Below, one piece after another: positions 36,989-45,820 of a stretch of DNA of 64,000 nucleotides. The notes under the pieces were generated by a model that searched no databases, was not told the origin of the DNA, and saw only the letters and a list, made by a program, of their open reading frames with translations. Numbering within the stretch: position 1 is the first letter of the stretch; every line of letters starts with the position of its first letter. A program made the translations under genes and the position numbers. Origin of the DNA: Rickettsia endosymbiont of Lasioglossum villosulum (GTDB lineage: Bacteria; Pseudomonadota; Alphaproteobacteria; Rickettsiales; Rickettsiaceae); contig NZ_OZ032152.1 in the NCBI RefSeq assembly GCF_964026455.1, positions 620,001 to 684,000 on the forward strand, written 5' to 3'.

Positions 36989-39900
36989 TTAGTTTACTTT
37001 CTTAATCTTTAGTTGTAGTTTGTGGTTTTCTAGCTCGATTTCACTAATATGATCAGGAATAAAATCTTTAGCAAATTCACTTAAGGTTTGCTCTTTAATA
37101 AACTCACCGTAAATATCAGTTATTCTAGGCAAATTTATATCAATCAAAATCCTATCTGTTATAGCAAAATCGGCATTTTTTCGAGCTTGTTGTATAGACC
37201 GCACAATATCTCTAGCTATTCCTTCGTCTATTAACTCAGAGGTCAGCTCTAAATCAAGTATTAGCAGACTGCTATTATGGGCAAAGCTGCTAGCCCCTTT
37301 AATATGCGAATGAGGTTCTAAGATTAGTTTATATTCATCGCTATTTAAGGTCTCATTACAGATCCTCAAGCCGTCAGAGGTTACTTCCCACTCGTTCTTT
37401 TTAGAGGCAGCTATAATATCTTTCATTTTAGCTGGCAGACGCTTACCGAGTAGCGGGAAATTAATCGATAATTTTTTAACTGCATAATTTTCTAAATCAT
37501 CACGATAAATTACTGATTTAACATTAATTTCATCTTTAATTAAATCTTCAAAATCTTTTAGTTTATCGTTATTTTTGCTAATAATAGTTATACTGCTAAG
37601 TGGTTGTCTTACACGTGCGTTTTCGCTACTTCTGATGAATAGGCTATGACTGCAAATATCTAGTACAGTATCCATAGTATCCACTAGCTCGCTGTTTATT
37701 TCAAATTTTGAAAGATCAGGATAGTTGCAAAGATGGACACTTTTTATGTCATTGCGAGCCACTATTGACTTGTCATCCCGTGGCTTGACCACGGGATCTT
37801 GAGCCATAGCTTTTTCTCCTGAGATACCGCGATCAAGTCGCGGTATGACCCTATTCGTTAGCCCCAAATATATCGCTTCCGAGATAAGTGGCACGAGTGA
37901 TGACATCGCAATGGACATAGTCTCCAAGCACGTATATAGCGTGTTATAAGCATTTTGCTTGTCTAGATCTTTTTCGCTTTTCCAAAACCTAGCTCTGCTT
38001 CGTCTAATATACCAGTTATTTAGCACTTCAAAAAATTCTGAAACAGCATGATAAGCTATTTGAGTATCAAAATTGTCTAAACTTTCTTTAATCTTTTCTA
38101 CCGCTATTTTGAGCTTGGATAATATATATATATCAAGCACATTGTCCGAGTTAAACTCCTGCTCGCCTTTAATATGATCGGCATTAGCATACATCGTGAA
38201 GAAATGGTAAGCATTCCAGATAGGCTTGATAAACAAACGAAGCGTATCAAATACCATTTTGCCGTCTTTATCAATCAGTAGCTCTTGCCCTTTAACAACA
38301 TTGGAAGAAAGCATTGTTACCCTTAAGGCATCTGAGCCATATTTATCGAATAGCTCCAGCGGATCGGCATAGTTATTTAGACGCTTTGAAAGCTTTTGAC
38401 CCGTAGCATCTAAAATCACCCCGTGGCATATACAATTTAAAAATGGTGGACGATCGAATAGGGCAGTAGATAACACCATTAAAGTATAGAACCAGCCACG
38501 TGTTTGTGCGGAATATTCAACTATGAAATCTGCCGGAAAGTGATCCTCAAACCACTGCTTATTTTCAAAAGGGTAGTGTGCTTGCCCGTAAGGCATCGAG
38601 CCGCTTTCAAACCAACAGTCAAATACGTCTTCTATTCTACGCATTGTTGATTTACCGGTTGGATCGTCGGGATTGGTCCGCGTTAACTCATCAATAAATG
38701 GACGATGTAAATCAGTAATTTTAACACCAAAATCTGTTTCTAGCTCTTCTATAGAGCCGTAAACATCTATGCGTGGATATTTTGGATCGTCAGACTTCCA
38801 TACCGGCAAAGGTGTTCCCCAGAATCTATTACGGCTTATTGACCAATCTCTAGCATTCTCAAGCCATTTACCGAATAAATTATCTTTAACATGCGTCGGT
38901 ATCCAATTAATTTGCTGATTTAGCTCTACCATTCTGTCTTTAAATTCGGTAACTTTTACGTACCATGACGGAACAGCCTTGTATATAAGAGGCGTATCGG
39001 TTCGCCAGCAATGCGGATAATTGTGAATATATTGCTCGGTTTTTAGCCAATTCCCTTGCTCTTTCAGCTTGATTATTATTTTATCGTTTGCATCAAATAC
39101 TTGTAAGCCCTCTAAATCAGGTATTTCTTTGGTGAACTTACCACTATTATCCACGGGGCAAACGAGCTTTATGCCTTTCGATTCACAAAGTATTTGGTCA
39201 TCTTCACCAAACCCAGGAGCCATATGTACTACTCCTGTGCCGTCTCCCTCAACAACAAAATCGCCGGCAAATATCCTAAAGCTATTCGGATGATTTTTGA
39301 AATAGTCAAATAGCGGCTTATAGCTTAATCCTTGAAGCTCTGAGCCTTTAATTATCGTGAATTGCTCATCGCCTTTTAGCTCTAATTCTTTAGCGTATTT
39401 AGAAACAGATGAGGCAGCTATGATATAACAGACATCGCCTTTAGGAACTAACGCATAATTAATATCACTGCCAACTGCTAAGGCTAGATTTGACGGTAAT
39501 GTCCAAGGGGTAGTCGTCCAAGCTAAAACACGATACTCCTTATAATCACCATGAGGTATTTTGTCGTTCAGTACAAAACTAACTGTTACAGCTTTATCTG
39601 CTCGCTCTCTATATGAATTATCAAGTCTTGTTTCAAAGTTAGAAAGCGGAGTTTCGCATGCCCAAGAATATGGCATAACCCTCATAGATTCGTACAATAA
39701 TCCTTTATTATATAACTCTTTGAATGCCCAAAGCACAGATTCCATAAAATTCTTATCCATTGTTTTATAAGAATTCTTAAAATCCACCCATCTTGCTTGA
39801 CGTGTTACATATTGCTCCCACTCACCGGCATATTTCATTACCGAATCTCTACAATGAGAGTTAAACTTTTCTATCCCGAAATTAGTAATAGCAAGACGCC

Positions 39901-40225
39901 CTGAAATACCGAGTTCCTTTTCAGATTGCATTTCAGCAGGTAGTCCGTGACAATCCCAACCGAAACGACGCTCTACTTTCTTACCTCTAACCGTTTGATA
40001 TCTAGCATATACGTCTTTAATAAAGCCAGTTAGTAAGTGCCCATAATGCGGTAACCCATTAGCAAAAGGCGGACCATCGTAAAAGATAAACTCAGCATCG
40101 CCCTCTCTAATATCAATAGATTTTTGGAATATATTATTATCTTGCCAAAATTTTAATATTTCTTTTTCTATGGTAGCAAAATCAGCATTTGAGCTAACTT
40201 CTGGGTAATATTTAGTGTTTGTCAT
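36989..40225 (-). CDS. ileS: isoleucyl-tRNA synthetase with palindromic-element insertion
   Basis: 1078 residues. Class I synthetase: HIGH-type motif in PPFANGLPHYGH near 52-63, editing domain in 190-400 (WTTTPWTLPSNLALAV), KMSKS-type KLSKRLNNY near 610. It belongs to the longer, eukaryote-like IleS group used by Rickettsia. About 35 residues from [16 protein letters not shown] to VVKPRDDKSI (37748-37849) come from a palindromic element inserted in frame in the anticodon-binding region, between helices, apparently tolerated. The protein is essential, so the insertion must be harmless. Confidence 0.97.
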   Translation of the reverse strand: MTNTKYYPEVSSNADFATIEKEILKFWQDNNIFQKSIDIREGDAEFIFYDGPPFANGLPHYGHLLTGFIKDVYARYQTVRGKKVERRFGWDCHGLPAEMQSEKELGISGRLAITNFGIEKFNSHCRDSVMKYAGEWEQYVTRQARWVDFKNSYKTMDKNFMESVLWAFKELYNKGLLYESMRVMPYSWACETPLSNFETRLDNSYRERADKAVTVSFVLNDKIPHGDYKEYRVLAWTTTPWTLPSNLALAVGSDINYALVPKGDVCYIIAASSVSKYAKELELKGDEQFTIIKGSELQGLSYKPLFDYFKNHPNSFRIFAGDFVVEGDGTGVVHMAPGFGEDDQILCESKGIKLVCPVDNSGKFTKEIPDLEGLQVFDANDKIIIKLKEQGNWLKTEQYIHNYPHCWRTDTPLIYKAVPSWYVKVTEFKDRMVELNQQINWIPTHVKDNLFGKWLENARDWSISRNRFWGTPLPVWKSDDPKYPRIDVYGSIEELETDFGVKITDLHRPFIDELTRTNPDDPTGKSTMRRIEDVFDCWFESGSMPYGQAHYPFENKQWFEDHFPADFIVEYSAQTRGWFYTLMVLSTALFDRPPFLNCICHGVILDATGQKLSKRLNNYADPLELFDKYGSDALRVTMLSSNVVKGQELLIDKDGKMVFDTLRLFIKPIWNAYHFFTMYANADHIKGEQEFNSDNVLDIYILSKLKIAVEKIKESLDNFDTQIAYHAVSEFFEVLNNWYIRRSRARFWKSEKDLDKQNAYNTLYTCLETMSIAMSSLVPLISEAIYLGLTNRVIPRLDRGISGEKAMAQDPVVKPRDDKSIVARNDIKSVHLCNYPDLSKFEINSELVDTMDTVLDICSHSLFIRSSENARVRQPLSSITIISKNNDKLKDFEDLIKDEINVKSVIYRDDLENYAVKKLSINFPLLGKRLPAKMKDIIAASKKNEWEVTSDGLRICNETLNSDEYKLILEPHSHIKGASSFAHNSSLLILDLELTSELIDEGIARDIVRSIQQARKNADFAITDRILIDINLPRITDIYGEFIKEQTLSEFAKDFIPDHISEIELENHKLQLKIKKVN
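37748..37849. repeat. palindromic element inserted in frame in ileS
   Basis: GTCATTGCGAGCC remnant, then GTCATCCCGTGGCTTGACCACGGGAT hairpin and ACCGCGATCAAGTCGCGGTATGAC hairpin. Coded peptide is of the same VIPRLDRGI...VKPRDD type as in AddB. Confidence 0.85.
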
Positions 40226-40268
40226 TATTTTGTAAATTATTTATTATAACAGTTTAGTTTATTGTAAT

Positions 40269-40479
40269 GTCATCCCCGCTTAAGGCTTTGTTGCGTAGAT
40301 CGAGAGTCGTCATTGCGAGCGAATGAAATGAGCGTGGCAATCCAGAAAAAATAATAAAAAATGCTATAAATTAGCATTTTTTAACTGGATTGCTTCGTCA
40401 ATTACTTCGTAATTTCCTCGCAATGACGGAAAAACTGATCCACGCAACAATGCATCCCGTGGTCAAGCCACGGGATGAC
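40269..40479. repeat. palindromic element nested in another
   Basis: Inner element 40308-40428 with CGTCATTGCGAG ends sits inside GTTGCGTAGATC / GATCCACGCAAC arms, themselves between GTCATCCC at 40269 and GGGATGAC ending 40479. Located between the divergent ileS and the transporter gene. Confidence 0.8.
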
Positions 40480-40525
40480 ACCGATTTATAATAATAGATA
40501 ATAGCAGAGAGATAAATAGCTAACT

Positions 40526-41164
40526 ATGACAAATAGCGAAAAAATTTATATAGGGCTTTGTATAATATTCTCTACTCTTATAATACTTGGTAACTTAATA
40601 TATCAAAAATTTGTTATGTTACAAATACCGTTTTATAAGTTTGAGTTATCAGCAGGAGCAATATTATACCCTTTAACATTTTTAATTACTGATATAATTA
40701 CTGAGCTATATGGAAAAGAAAAAGCTAATTTTTGTATTAGATTAGCAATATGTATGAATGTCCTAGTTACTATAATTATAATGTTTGTAAGTTATTTGCC
40801 GGCTACTAATTGGTCAAAAATCAATGATGAAACATTTAATAAAGTATTTAGTTATTATAGTGTAGCATTCCTTGCATCTATTATCGCATGTTATATTGCT
40901 CAAGCAATTGATGTTAATTTATATTTATGGATACGCAAATTAACTAAAGGAAAATATTTGTGGTTAAGAAGTAATGTTAGTACTTGTATCTCATTATTTA
41001 TCGATACTACTATCGTGATTAGTTTTATGGCAATGTTTAATATCTTTCCTGTCGAGCAAATATGGAAATTATTTTTTACCATCTGCTGCACACCATTAGT
41101 TTATTTGAGCCTTTTTTCTATAAGGGGTTTTATTAAATTTGATATGAGTACTTGGAAAAAATAG
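40526..41164 (+). CDS. yhhQ: queuosine precursor transporter (YhhQ/QPTR family)
   Basis: 212 residues with six hydrophobic segments (about 8-26, 42-58, 72-92, 110-128, 152-172, 180-200). Family marks are the start YIGLCIIFSTLIILGNLIY, FPLTFLITDIITELYGKEKA-like (YPLTFLITDIITELYGKEKA) and WLRSNVSTCISLFIDTTIV. It imports a queuine precursor such as preQ1 or queuine, letting a host-dependent cell make queuosine in tRNA. ATG 40526 follows GAGAG. Single gene, no operon partner. Confidence 0.9.
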   Translation: MTNSEKIYIGLCIIFSTLIILGNLIYQKFVMLQIPFYKFELSAGAILYPLTFLITDIITELYGKEKANFCIRLAICMNVLVTIIIMFVSYLPATNWSKINDETFNKVFSYYSVAFLASIIACYIAQAIDVNLYLWIRKLTKGKYLWLRSNVSTCISLFIDTTIVISFMAMFNIFPVEQIWKLFFTICCTPLVYLSLFSIRGFIKFDMSTWKK

Positions 41165-41298
41165 CAACAAATATATAAGTAATAATCGTCAGTGTAAAAA
41201 TATTTGATTAATATTACTTTTTTAGTTTTTCTTATTTATTAAGTTTGGTATAATAATATTATATAGTAAGTCATATCAAATAATTATAAGTTATTAAC

Positions 41299-41529
41299 AT
41301 GTATATCAATACTTTAACCATTACCTCTAAAGGACAAATCGTTTTACCAAAAAAAGCCAGAGATATTCTAAGTAGCACTGTTATTGCTGTAGAAGTTAAT
41401 GATAATCATCAGGTTATCTTATCTCCTGTTTTAGATGTAGGAGGTGTTTTTGCAAAATATAAAAAAAATACAGAAGCTTCTTTTGAAGAGATGAGAGATA
41501 AAGCTTGGAGAGAAAACGTAAGAAAATAA
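41299..41529 (+). CDS. vapB: VapB-like antitoxin, AbrB/SpoVT fold
   Basis: 76 residues. The N-terminal 45 residues are a swapped-hairpin AbrB domain (ITSKGQIVLPKKARDIL), which binds DNA and represses the operon; the C-terminal tail (EASFEEMRDKAWRENVRK) is the part that would wrap and block the toxin. The VapC gene follows after 1 base, a coupled pair. TATAAT at 41249-41254 is a plausible -10. Confidence 0.88.
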   Translation: MYINTLTITSKGQIVLPKKARDILSSTVIAVEVNDNHQVILSPVLDVGGVFAKYKKNTEASFEEMRDKAWRENVRK

Positions 41530-41530
41530 T

Positions 41531-41923
41531 ATGAAATATATATGTGATACAAATTTTATTGTAAGATATTTAGTTGCTAATGATCAAAATATGTTTGATA
41601 AAGCAAAAGAAATATTTGAAAAAGTCAAAACAGGACAAATTATTTTAATATTAGAGCAAACCACATTTACTGAAATAGTATTTGTTTTATCTTCTGTTTA
41701 TAAAGTTTCACGTAGTGAGATATTTACTAATTTATCAGGCTTACTTGCCTATAAAGGCATTCATTGTGAAAAGGAATATTATTTAGCTGCTTTAGAATAT
41801 TACAGTAGGCATAACATTCATATAGTTGATTGTATATTGTTAGCTAAAGCAAAGTTTTTAAATATACTGTTACTTACTTTTGATCAAAAATTACTTAATT
41901 TATCTAATAAAAATGACAGTTAA
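41531..41923 (+). CDS. vapC: VapC-like toxin, PIN-domain ribonuclease
   Basis: 130 residues, PIN fold: D6 in YICDTNFIVRYL, E48 in TEIVFVLSSVY, D100 in IHIVDCILLAKA and D118 in LLTFDQKL supply the metal-binding acidic quartet. VapC enzymes cut tRNA or rRNA at single sites. All catalytic residues are intact, as is the partner antitoxin, so this looks like an active module. Confidence 0.9.
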   Translation: MKYICDTNFIVRYLVANDQNMFDKAKEIFEKVKTGQIILILEQTTFTEIVFVLSSVYKVSRSEIFTNLSGLLAYKGIHCEKEYYLAALEYYSRHNIHIVDCILLAKAKFLNILLLTFDQKLLNLSNKNDS

Positions 41924-41928
41924 AATAC

Positions 41929-42984
41929 TTACCCCTCCAAGCGGTAAAATCTACTAGATTTATAGAATTTAATTATATTAAAAAGTAAAATCTTCGTGAC
42001 GCCGGCTATTGGTATAGCGAAAAATATTCCAATAAAGCCGAATAAGCTACCGCAGGCAAAAATTGAGAATATAATCCAAAGAGGATGTAAACCTATTTTA
42101 TCACCAATAATTTTAGGTGTTAGAATATATGACTCACAAATATTTCCGATTAAATAGACCACTATTATATAAAACAGTTTTGTGGTTGCACCAAAGGTTA
42201 AATATCCGACAGTTAGAGTTAGAAGAAAAGAGATAAAAGTGCCGATAAAAGGAATAATAACTAAAAAACCTGTTAAGATTCCAAGTAAAAGAGCAAGATC
42301 AATGCCTATTACACTAAATGAGATGCTATAATAAATCGATAACATTAAACAGATATTTAGCTGACCTCTTATATAAGCAGCAAGCTGGCTATTGATAGAG
42401 GATAATATTCCAAGGATTTTATGCCTGCTTTTTAGCGGTAATAATGATTTCATATTTTCGATAATTCTCATCCAATCACGTAAGAAATAAAATAATATTA
42501 TAGGTATAAGTAAAAACAAGACAAATATATTAATTGTAATGAGAGTATAGTGCCAAAAATTATTAGCAAGGCTGCCAAGTATAGTGAATATACTATTTAT
42601 GAAATTACTTAAAGAATCCCGTATCTTATCAGCGATATTAGGTTCTACAGCATAAATTTTTGTCATTATAGGCGGTAATATTTCTGCTTGAAAATAATCC
42701 TTATATTTAGGGATATTATTAACAAAAGTAGAAACCTGCCCATAAATTACCGGTACTAAAAGAGTAAGTGCAGTAAAAAATATACTTAAAAATATCAAGT
42801 AAACTACAATAGATGAAATTTTATTTGATAGTTTAAATTTTGACGCAACAAATTCTATAGCAGGTTGTAGTAAATAAGAAATTATAAAAGCAATAAAAAA
42901 TGGTCTTATTGCTTCTGAAATTAGCATAAAACCGCTTATAAAAATTCCTATAAAAAGAAGCCAAAATATAGCGCTTTTATTCAT
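41929..42984 (-). CDS. AI-2E/PerM-family membrane permease
   Basis: 351 residues from ATG 42984, chosen because TAGGAG precedes it and because the upstream in-frame extension (to 43119) is made of repeat-like DNA. Family features: N-terminal helix pair [15 protein letters not shown] and [12 protein letters not shown], extracytoplasmic [20 protein letters not shown], conserved [13 protein letters not shown], and the C-terminal [20 protein letters not shown] with [15 protein letters not shown]. About eight membrane helices. Substrates vary (AI-2, ions); unknown here. Confidence 0.88.
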   Translation of the reverse strand: MNKSAIFWLLFIGIFISGFMLISEAIRPFFIAFIISYLLQPAIEFVASKFKLSNKISSIVVYLIFLSIFFTALTLLVPVIYGQVSTFVNNIPKYKDYFQAEILPPIMTKIYAVEPNIADKIRDSLSNFINSIFTILGSLANNFWHYTLITINIFVLFLLIPIILFYFLRDWMRIIENMKSLLPLKSRHKILGILSSINSQLAAYIRGQLNICLMLSIYYSISFSVIGIDLALLLGILTGFLVIIPFIGTFISFLLTLTVGYLTFGATTKLFYIIVVYLIGNICESYILTPKIIGDKIGLHPLWIIFSIFACGSLFGFIGIFFAIPIAGVTKILLFNIIKFYKSSRFYRLEG

Positions 42985-42999
42985 ATATATACTCCTAAT

Positions 43000-43135
43000 A
43001 AATGAAGAGTTGTGTATACGAAGATCAACTTGGAAAAGAGTAATCGGTCTATAAGGCAAGGAGCGGCAGCAGTTACTTAATACGTGAGCACCGCAGATCT
43101 TATAAGACGACGTATCCAATTTTTCAAGTTCATCT
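43000..43135. repeat. possible repeat element between grpE and the permease gene
   Basis: GC-richer than its surroundings and open in frame with the permease ([20 protein letters not shown]). Its sequence differs from the CGTCATTGCGAG and GTCATCCC families; it resembles another class of rickettsial coding repeat, from memory only. Confidence 0.35.
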
Positions 43136-43142
43136 AGTATAT

Positions 43143-43679
43143 CTACTTTTTTGTTACTTGAACAGTCGCAGGTCTTAATAACCTATCTTTAATTTTATAA
43201 CCAACTTGCATTATATTAATAACACTATTAGGTTCATGATCAGGATGCTCTATTTGAGAAATTGCATTATGCAAATTATAATCAAATGATGATCCTATTT
43301 CTGGCTTTATTTCTTCTATATGATGCTTATGAAATACTTTATCTAGTTCATCTTTAGTCATCTGAACACCAGCAATAATATTCGTTACTTCTACTGAAGC
43401 ATCTAGTGGTTTATGCTCTAATGCTCTAGATAGATTATCGCTAACGTTTAAAAGTTCTTTAGCAAATGTAGTAATCGCATAATCTCTTGCATCATCACGT
43501 GCTTTTTCTAAACGCTTTCTTGTATTATCTATTTCAGCACTTGCTCTAATTAGCTTATCTTTTAGCTCTTCTATTTGGGCTTTTAAGTCTGCTATTTCTG
43601 AATTAGTTTCAGTATTTTCTACCTCTTCAGCAATATTATTTATTGCTTCTTCTTTGTTTTCTATATTATTGTCCGTCAT
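43143..43679 (-). CDS. grpE: nucleotide exchange factor GrpE
   Basis: 178 residues. Acidic disordered N-terminus, long coiled coil ([20 protein letters not shown]), then [14 protein letters not shown] and the C-terminal beta domain with [18 protein letters not shown] and [20 protein letters not shown]. It releases ADP from DnaK in the heat-shock cycle. Divergent from rph; the spacer holds GTTTTATTT/AAATAAAAC arms (43753-43782). Confidence 0.96.
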   Translation of the reverse strand: MTDNNIENKEEAINNIAEEVENTETNSEIADLKAQIEELKDKLIRASAEIDNTRKRLEKARDDARDYAITTFAKELLNVSDNLSRALEHKPLDASVEVTNIIAGVQMTKDELDKVFHKHHIEEIKPEIGSSFDYNLHNAISQIEHPDHEPNSVINIMQVGYKIKDRLLRPATVQVTKK

Positions 43680-43827
43680 CGTATAACTATTATTGATTTA
43701 CTTATAGTATAAGATATAATAAAAAATCTAAAATTTTCAATGGGGTATACTTGTTTTATTTAAAATCTTTTCCAAATAAAACTTTGTCTATCTATTCTTC
43801 ATCTATTAGAGGTATAAATATTATATT

Positions 43828-44550
43828 ATGAGGCAGTCAGGCAGAAAAAGCAATCAATTACGTCCTATTTCATTAGAATTATCTCCTCTTATTAACGCAG
43901 AAGGCTCATGTCTTATTAAAATAGGCAACACTCATGTTATGTGTAGTGCAAGTTATGATACGACAGTACCGCCATTTTTACGTAACCAGAACAGAGGATG
44001 GATTACCGCAGAATATAGCATGCTCCCGGGTTCTACAGCTCAGCGTAATAAAAGGGAAGCGGTGCAAGGTAAGCAGTCAGGTAGAACGCAAGAAATACAG
44101 CGTTTAATTGGGAGGGCGATGCGTTCGATAATTGACTTACAAAAACTTGGTGAGCGACAAATTACCATAGATTGTGATGTGATTAATGCCGATGGAGGTA
44201 CTAGAACTGCCGCTATAACAGGGAGTTATGTAGCTTTGCATTTAGCTATTAGATCATTAATGAAGAAAAGAATTCTGAAAGTAAATCCATTAATTAACCA
44301 AGTTGCTGCCGTTTCTTGCGGTATATATAAAGGTCAACCTATATTAGATTTGGATTATTTAGAAGATAGTGACGCTGAAGTAGATAGTAATTTTGTGTTT
44401 GCAGGTAATGGAAACTTAATTGAAATTCAAGGAACGGCAGAGAAAGAACCTTTTTCTGAAGAGCAATTTTTAGAAATGTTAAAACTTGCAAAAGCTGGTG
44501 TTTCAGAATTGTTTAAACTACAAAATCAAGTATTACTCAATTTACAATGA
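43828..44550 (+). CDS. rph: ribonuclease PH
   Basis: 240 residues, full length. Starts [17 protein letters not shown]; phosphate-binding and catalytic stretches [32 protein letters not shown] and [20 protein letters not shown] are intact. It trims tRNA 3' ends using phosphate. Its stop overlaps the tlyA start by 4 bases (ATGA), so the two are translated together. Confidence 0.97.
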   Translation: MRQSGRKSNQLRPISLELSPLINAEGSCLIKIGNTHVMCSASYDTTVPPFLRNQNRGWITAEYSMLPGSTAQRNKREAVQGKQSGRTQEIQRLIGRAMRSIIDLQKLGERQITIDCDVINADGGTRTAAITGSYVALHLAIRSLMKKRILKVNPLINQVAAVSCGIYKGQPILDLDYLEDSDAEVDSNFVFAGNGNLIEIQGTAEKEPFSEEQFLEMLKLAKAGVSELFKLQNQVLLNLQ

Positions 44551-45296
44551 CTAAAATAAGACTTGATGAATTTTTACTGCAAAAAGGTTTTGCCCCAAGT
44601 ATCCAAATAGCACAAAGTCTAATTATGCAGGGTAAAGTGCATAATAAACATGAGCAATTAACCAAAGCCGGAACTCAAGTTAATGTAAATGATAAGGATA
44701 TTAAGGTAAAATTGCCGAAGCATAATTATGTTTCAAGAGGAGCATTAAAGTTAATTAAGGCTTTAGATCATTTCAAGATTAACCCTAGCGGTATGGTTTG
44801 CATTGATCTTGGAAGCAGTACTGGCGGTTTTACGGAAGTTTTATTGGAGCAAGGTGCAAAGTTAGTTTTTGCTGTAGATGTTGGTTATGGCGAGCTGCAT
44901 CATAGATTGCGTGACAATCCACAAATTATAGTACTTGAGAAAACTAATGCACGATATTTAACCGAAAAACAAATAACTACTCAGCCTGATTTGATAGTTT
45001 GTGATGCAAGCTTTATTAGCTTAACCACTATTCTGCCTGCTTCATTTGCTTTAGCTAAGAAAAATTGTTTGCTTATAGCTCTAATTAAGCCGCAATTTGA
45101 AGTCGAAAAGCAGGAGGTAGAGGAGGGGGGAATTATTAAAAATCCGTTACTCCATCAAAAAGTGTGCAATAAAATTAAAGCTTGGCTTGAAGAAGAACAT
45201 AATTTTGAGATATTCGGTATTGTAGAAAGCCCGATACTTGGAGCTAAAGGAAATAAAGAATTTTTAATAGTAGGGCAGAGAAAAAAGACACTTTAA
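44547..45296 (+). CDS. tlyA: TlyA-type rRNA 2'-O-methyltransferase (S4 + FtsJ domains)
   Basis: 249 residues. An S4 RNA-binding domain at 1-60 ([20 protein letters not shown]) precedes an RrmJ/FtsJ-like methyltransferase domain with SAM motif [26 protein letters not shown], and [10 protein letters not shown]. In other bacteria TlyA methylates 16S and 23S rRNA cytidines and was first called a haemolysin; the haemolytic role is not supported here. Overlaps rph by 4 bases; ends convergently over the last 4 bases of the regulator gene. Confidence 0.93.
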   Translation: MTKIRLDEFLLQKGFAPSIQIAQSLIMQGKVHNKHEQLTKAGTQVNVNDKDIKVKLPKHNYVSRGALKLIKALDHFKINPSGMVCIDLGSSTGGFTEVLLEQGAKLVFAVDVGYGELHHRLRDNPQIIVLEKTNARYLTEKQITTQPDLIVCDASFISLTTILPASFALAKKNCLLIALIKPQFEVEKQEVEEGGIIKNPLLHQKVCNKIKAWLEEEHNFEIFGIVESPILGAKGNKEFLIVGQRKKTL

Positions 45297-45703
45297 ATCA
45301 ATTTATTATTAATTGCATCCTCTAATGTATAATTATTAAGTGTTTTTATAAATGCATTGCTTGCCTCCTTAATAAAATGTTTAAATTGGCACGAATTAGT
45401 GATTCTACATTGATTAGTATCCTTATTAAAACACTCTACTATATCCATATTAGGCTCTAACTTCTCTATTATATCTCCAAGTTTTATAGAAGAGGGGTTA
45501 GATGCTAATCTAATTCCACCTCCTTTTCCTTTACTACTAGTTATATATCCTAATTGTGCTAATTTGTGTATTACCTTTACTAAATGATTAAGCGAAATAT
45601 TATAGTATTCTGCTATTTCTTTTATACTACAAATTTTCTCCTGTTTAGATGCAAGATATATAAGACTACGTAATCCATAATCTGTAAAACTTGTTAACTG
45701 CAT
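45293..45703 (-). CDS. nsrR: NsrR-like Rrf2-family regulator (Fe-S, NO-responsive)
   Basis: 136 residues from ATG 45703; MQLTSFTDYGLRSLIYLASK is nearly the start of E. coli NsrR. Winged helix with YYNISLNHLVKVIHKL as recognition helix and KGKGGGIRLA as wing. Three cysteines in VECFNKDTNQCRITNSCQF have NsrR-like spacing for a [4Fe-4S] or [2Fe-2S] cluster that NO destroys, releasing DNA. Family homologues IscR and RirA have different Cys spacing and start. Divergent from the flavohaemoglobin gene at 45821 across a perfect palindrome, the typical nsrR/hmp layout. Confidence 0.82.
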   Translation of the reverse strand: MQLTSFTDYGLRSLIYLASKQEKICSIKEIAEYYNISLNHLVKVIHKLAQLGYITSSKGKGGGIRLASNPSSIKLGDIIEKLEPNMDIVECFNKDTNQCRITNSCQFKHFIKEASNAFIKTLNNYTLEDAINNKLI

Positions 45704-45754
45704 AAAAATTTTATTTTTTATCTTGAATATACAAAAAAACATTTATATAAGTCT

Positions 45755-45795
45755 ATATGTTATAATATGTATTTGAAATACATATTATAACATAT
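45755..45795. promoter_or_regulatory. perfect 41-nt palindrome, NsrR operator candidate
   Basis: Two exact 20-base arms around G45775. The core ATATGTATTT-G-AAATACATAT fits the known 11-1-11 NsrR operator type (ATGYATTT-N-AAATRCAT). It lies 52 bases from the regulator start and 26 bases from the hmp-like start, so it can control both. Confidence 0.8.
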
Positions 45796-45820
45796 TAATA
45801 ATTGTAAACAAGGAGTGACT

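Noticed and set aside
42985..43119. 45-residue N-terminal extension of the permease
   Set aside because: Repeat-like DNA without hydrophobic pattern; a good ribosome site precedes ATG 42984.
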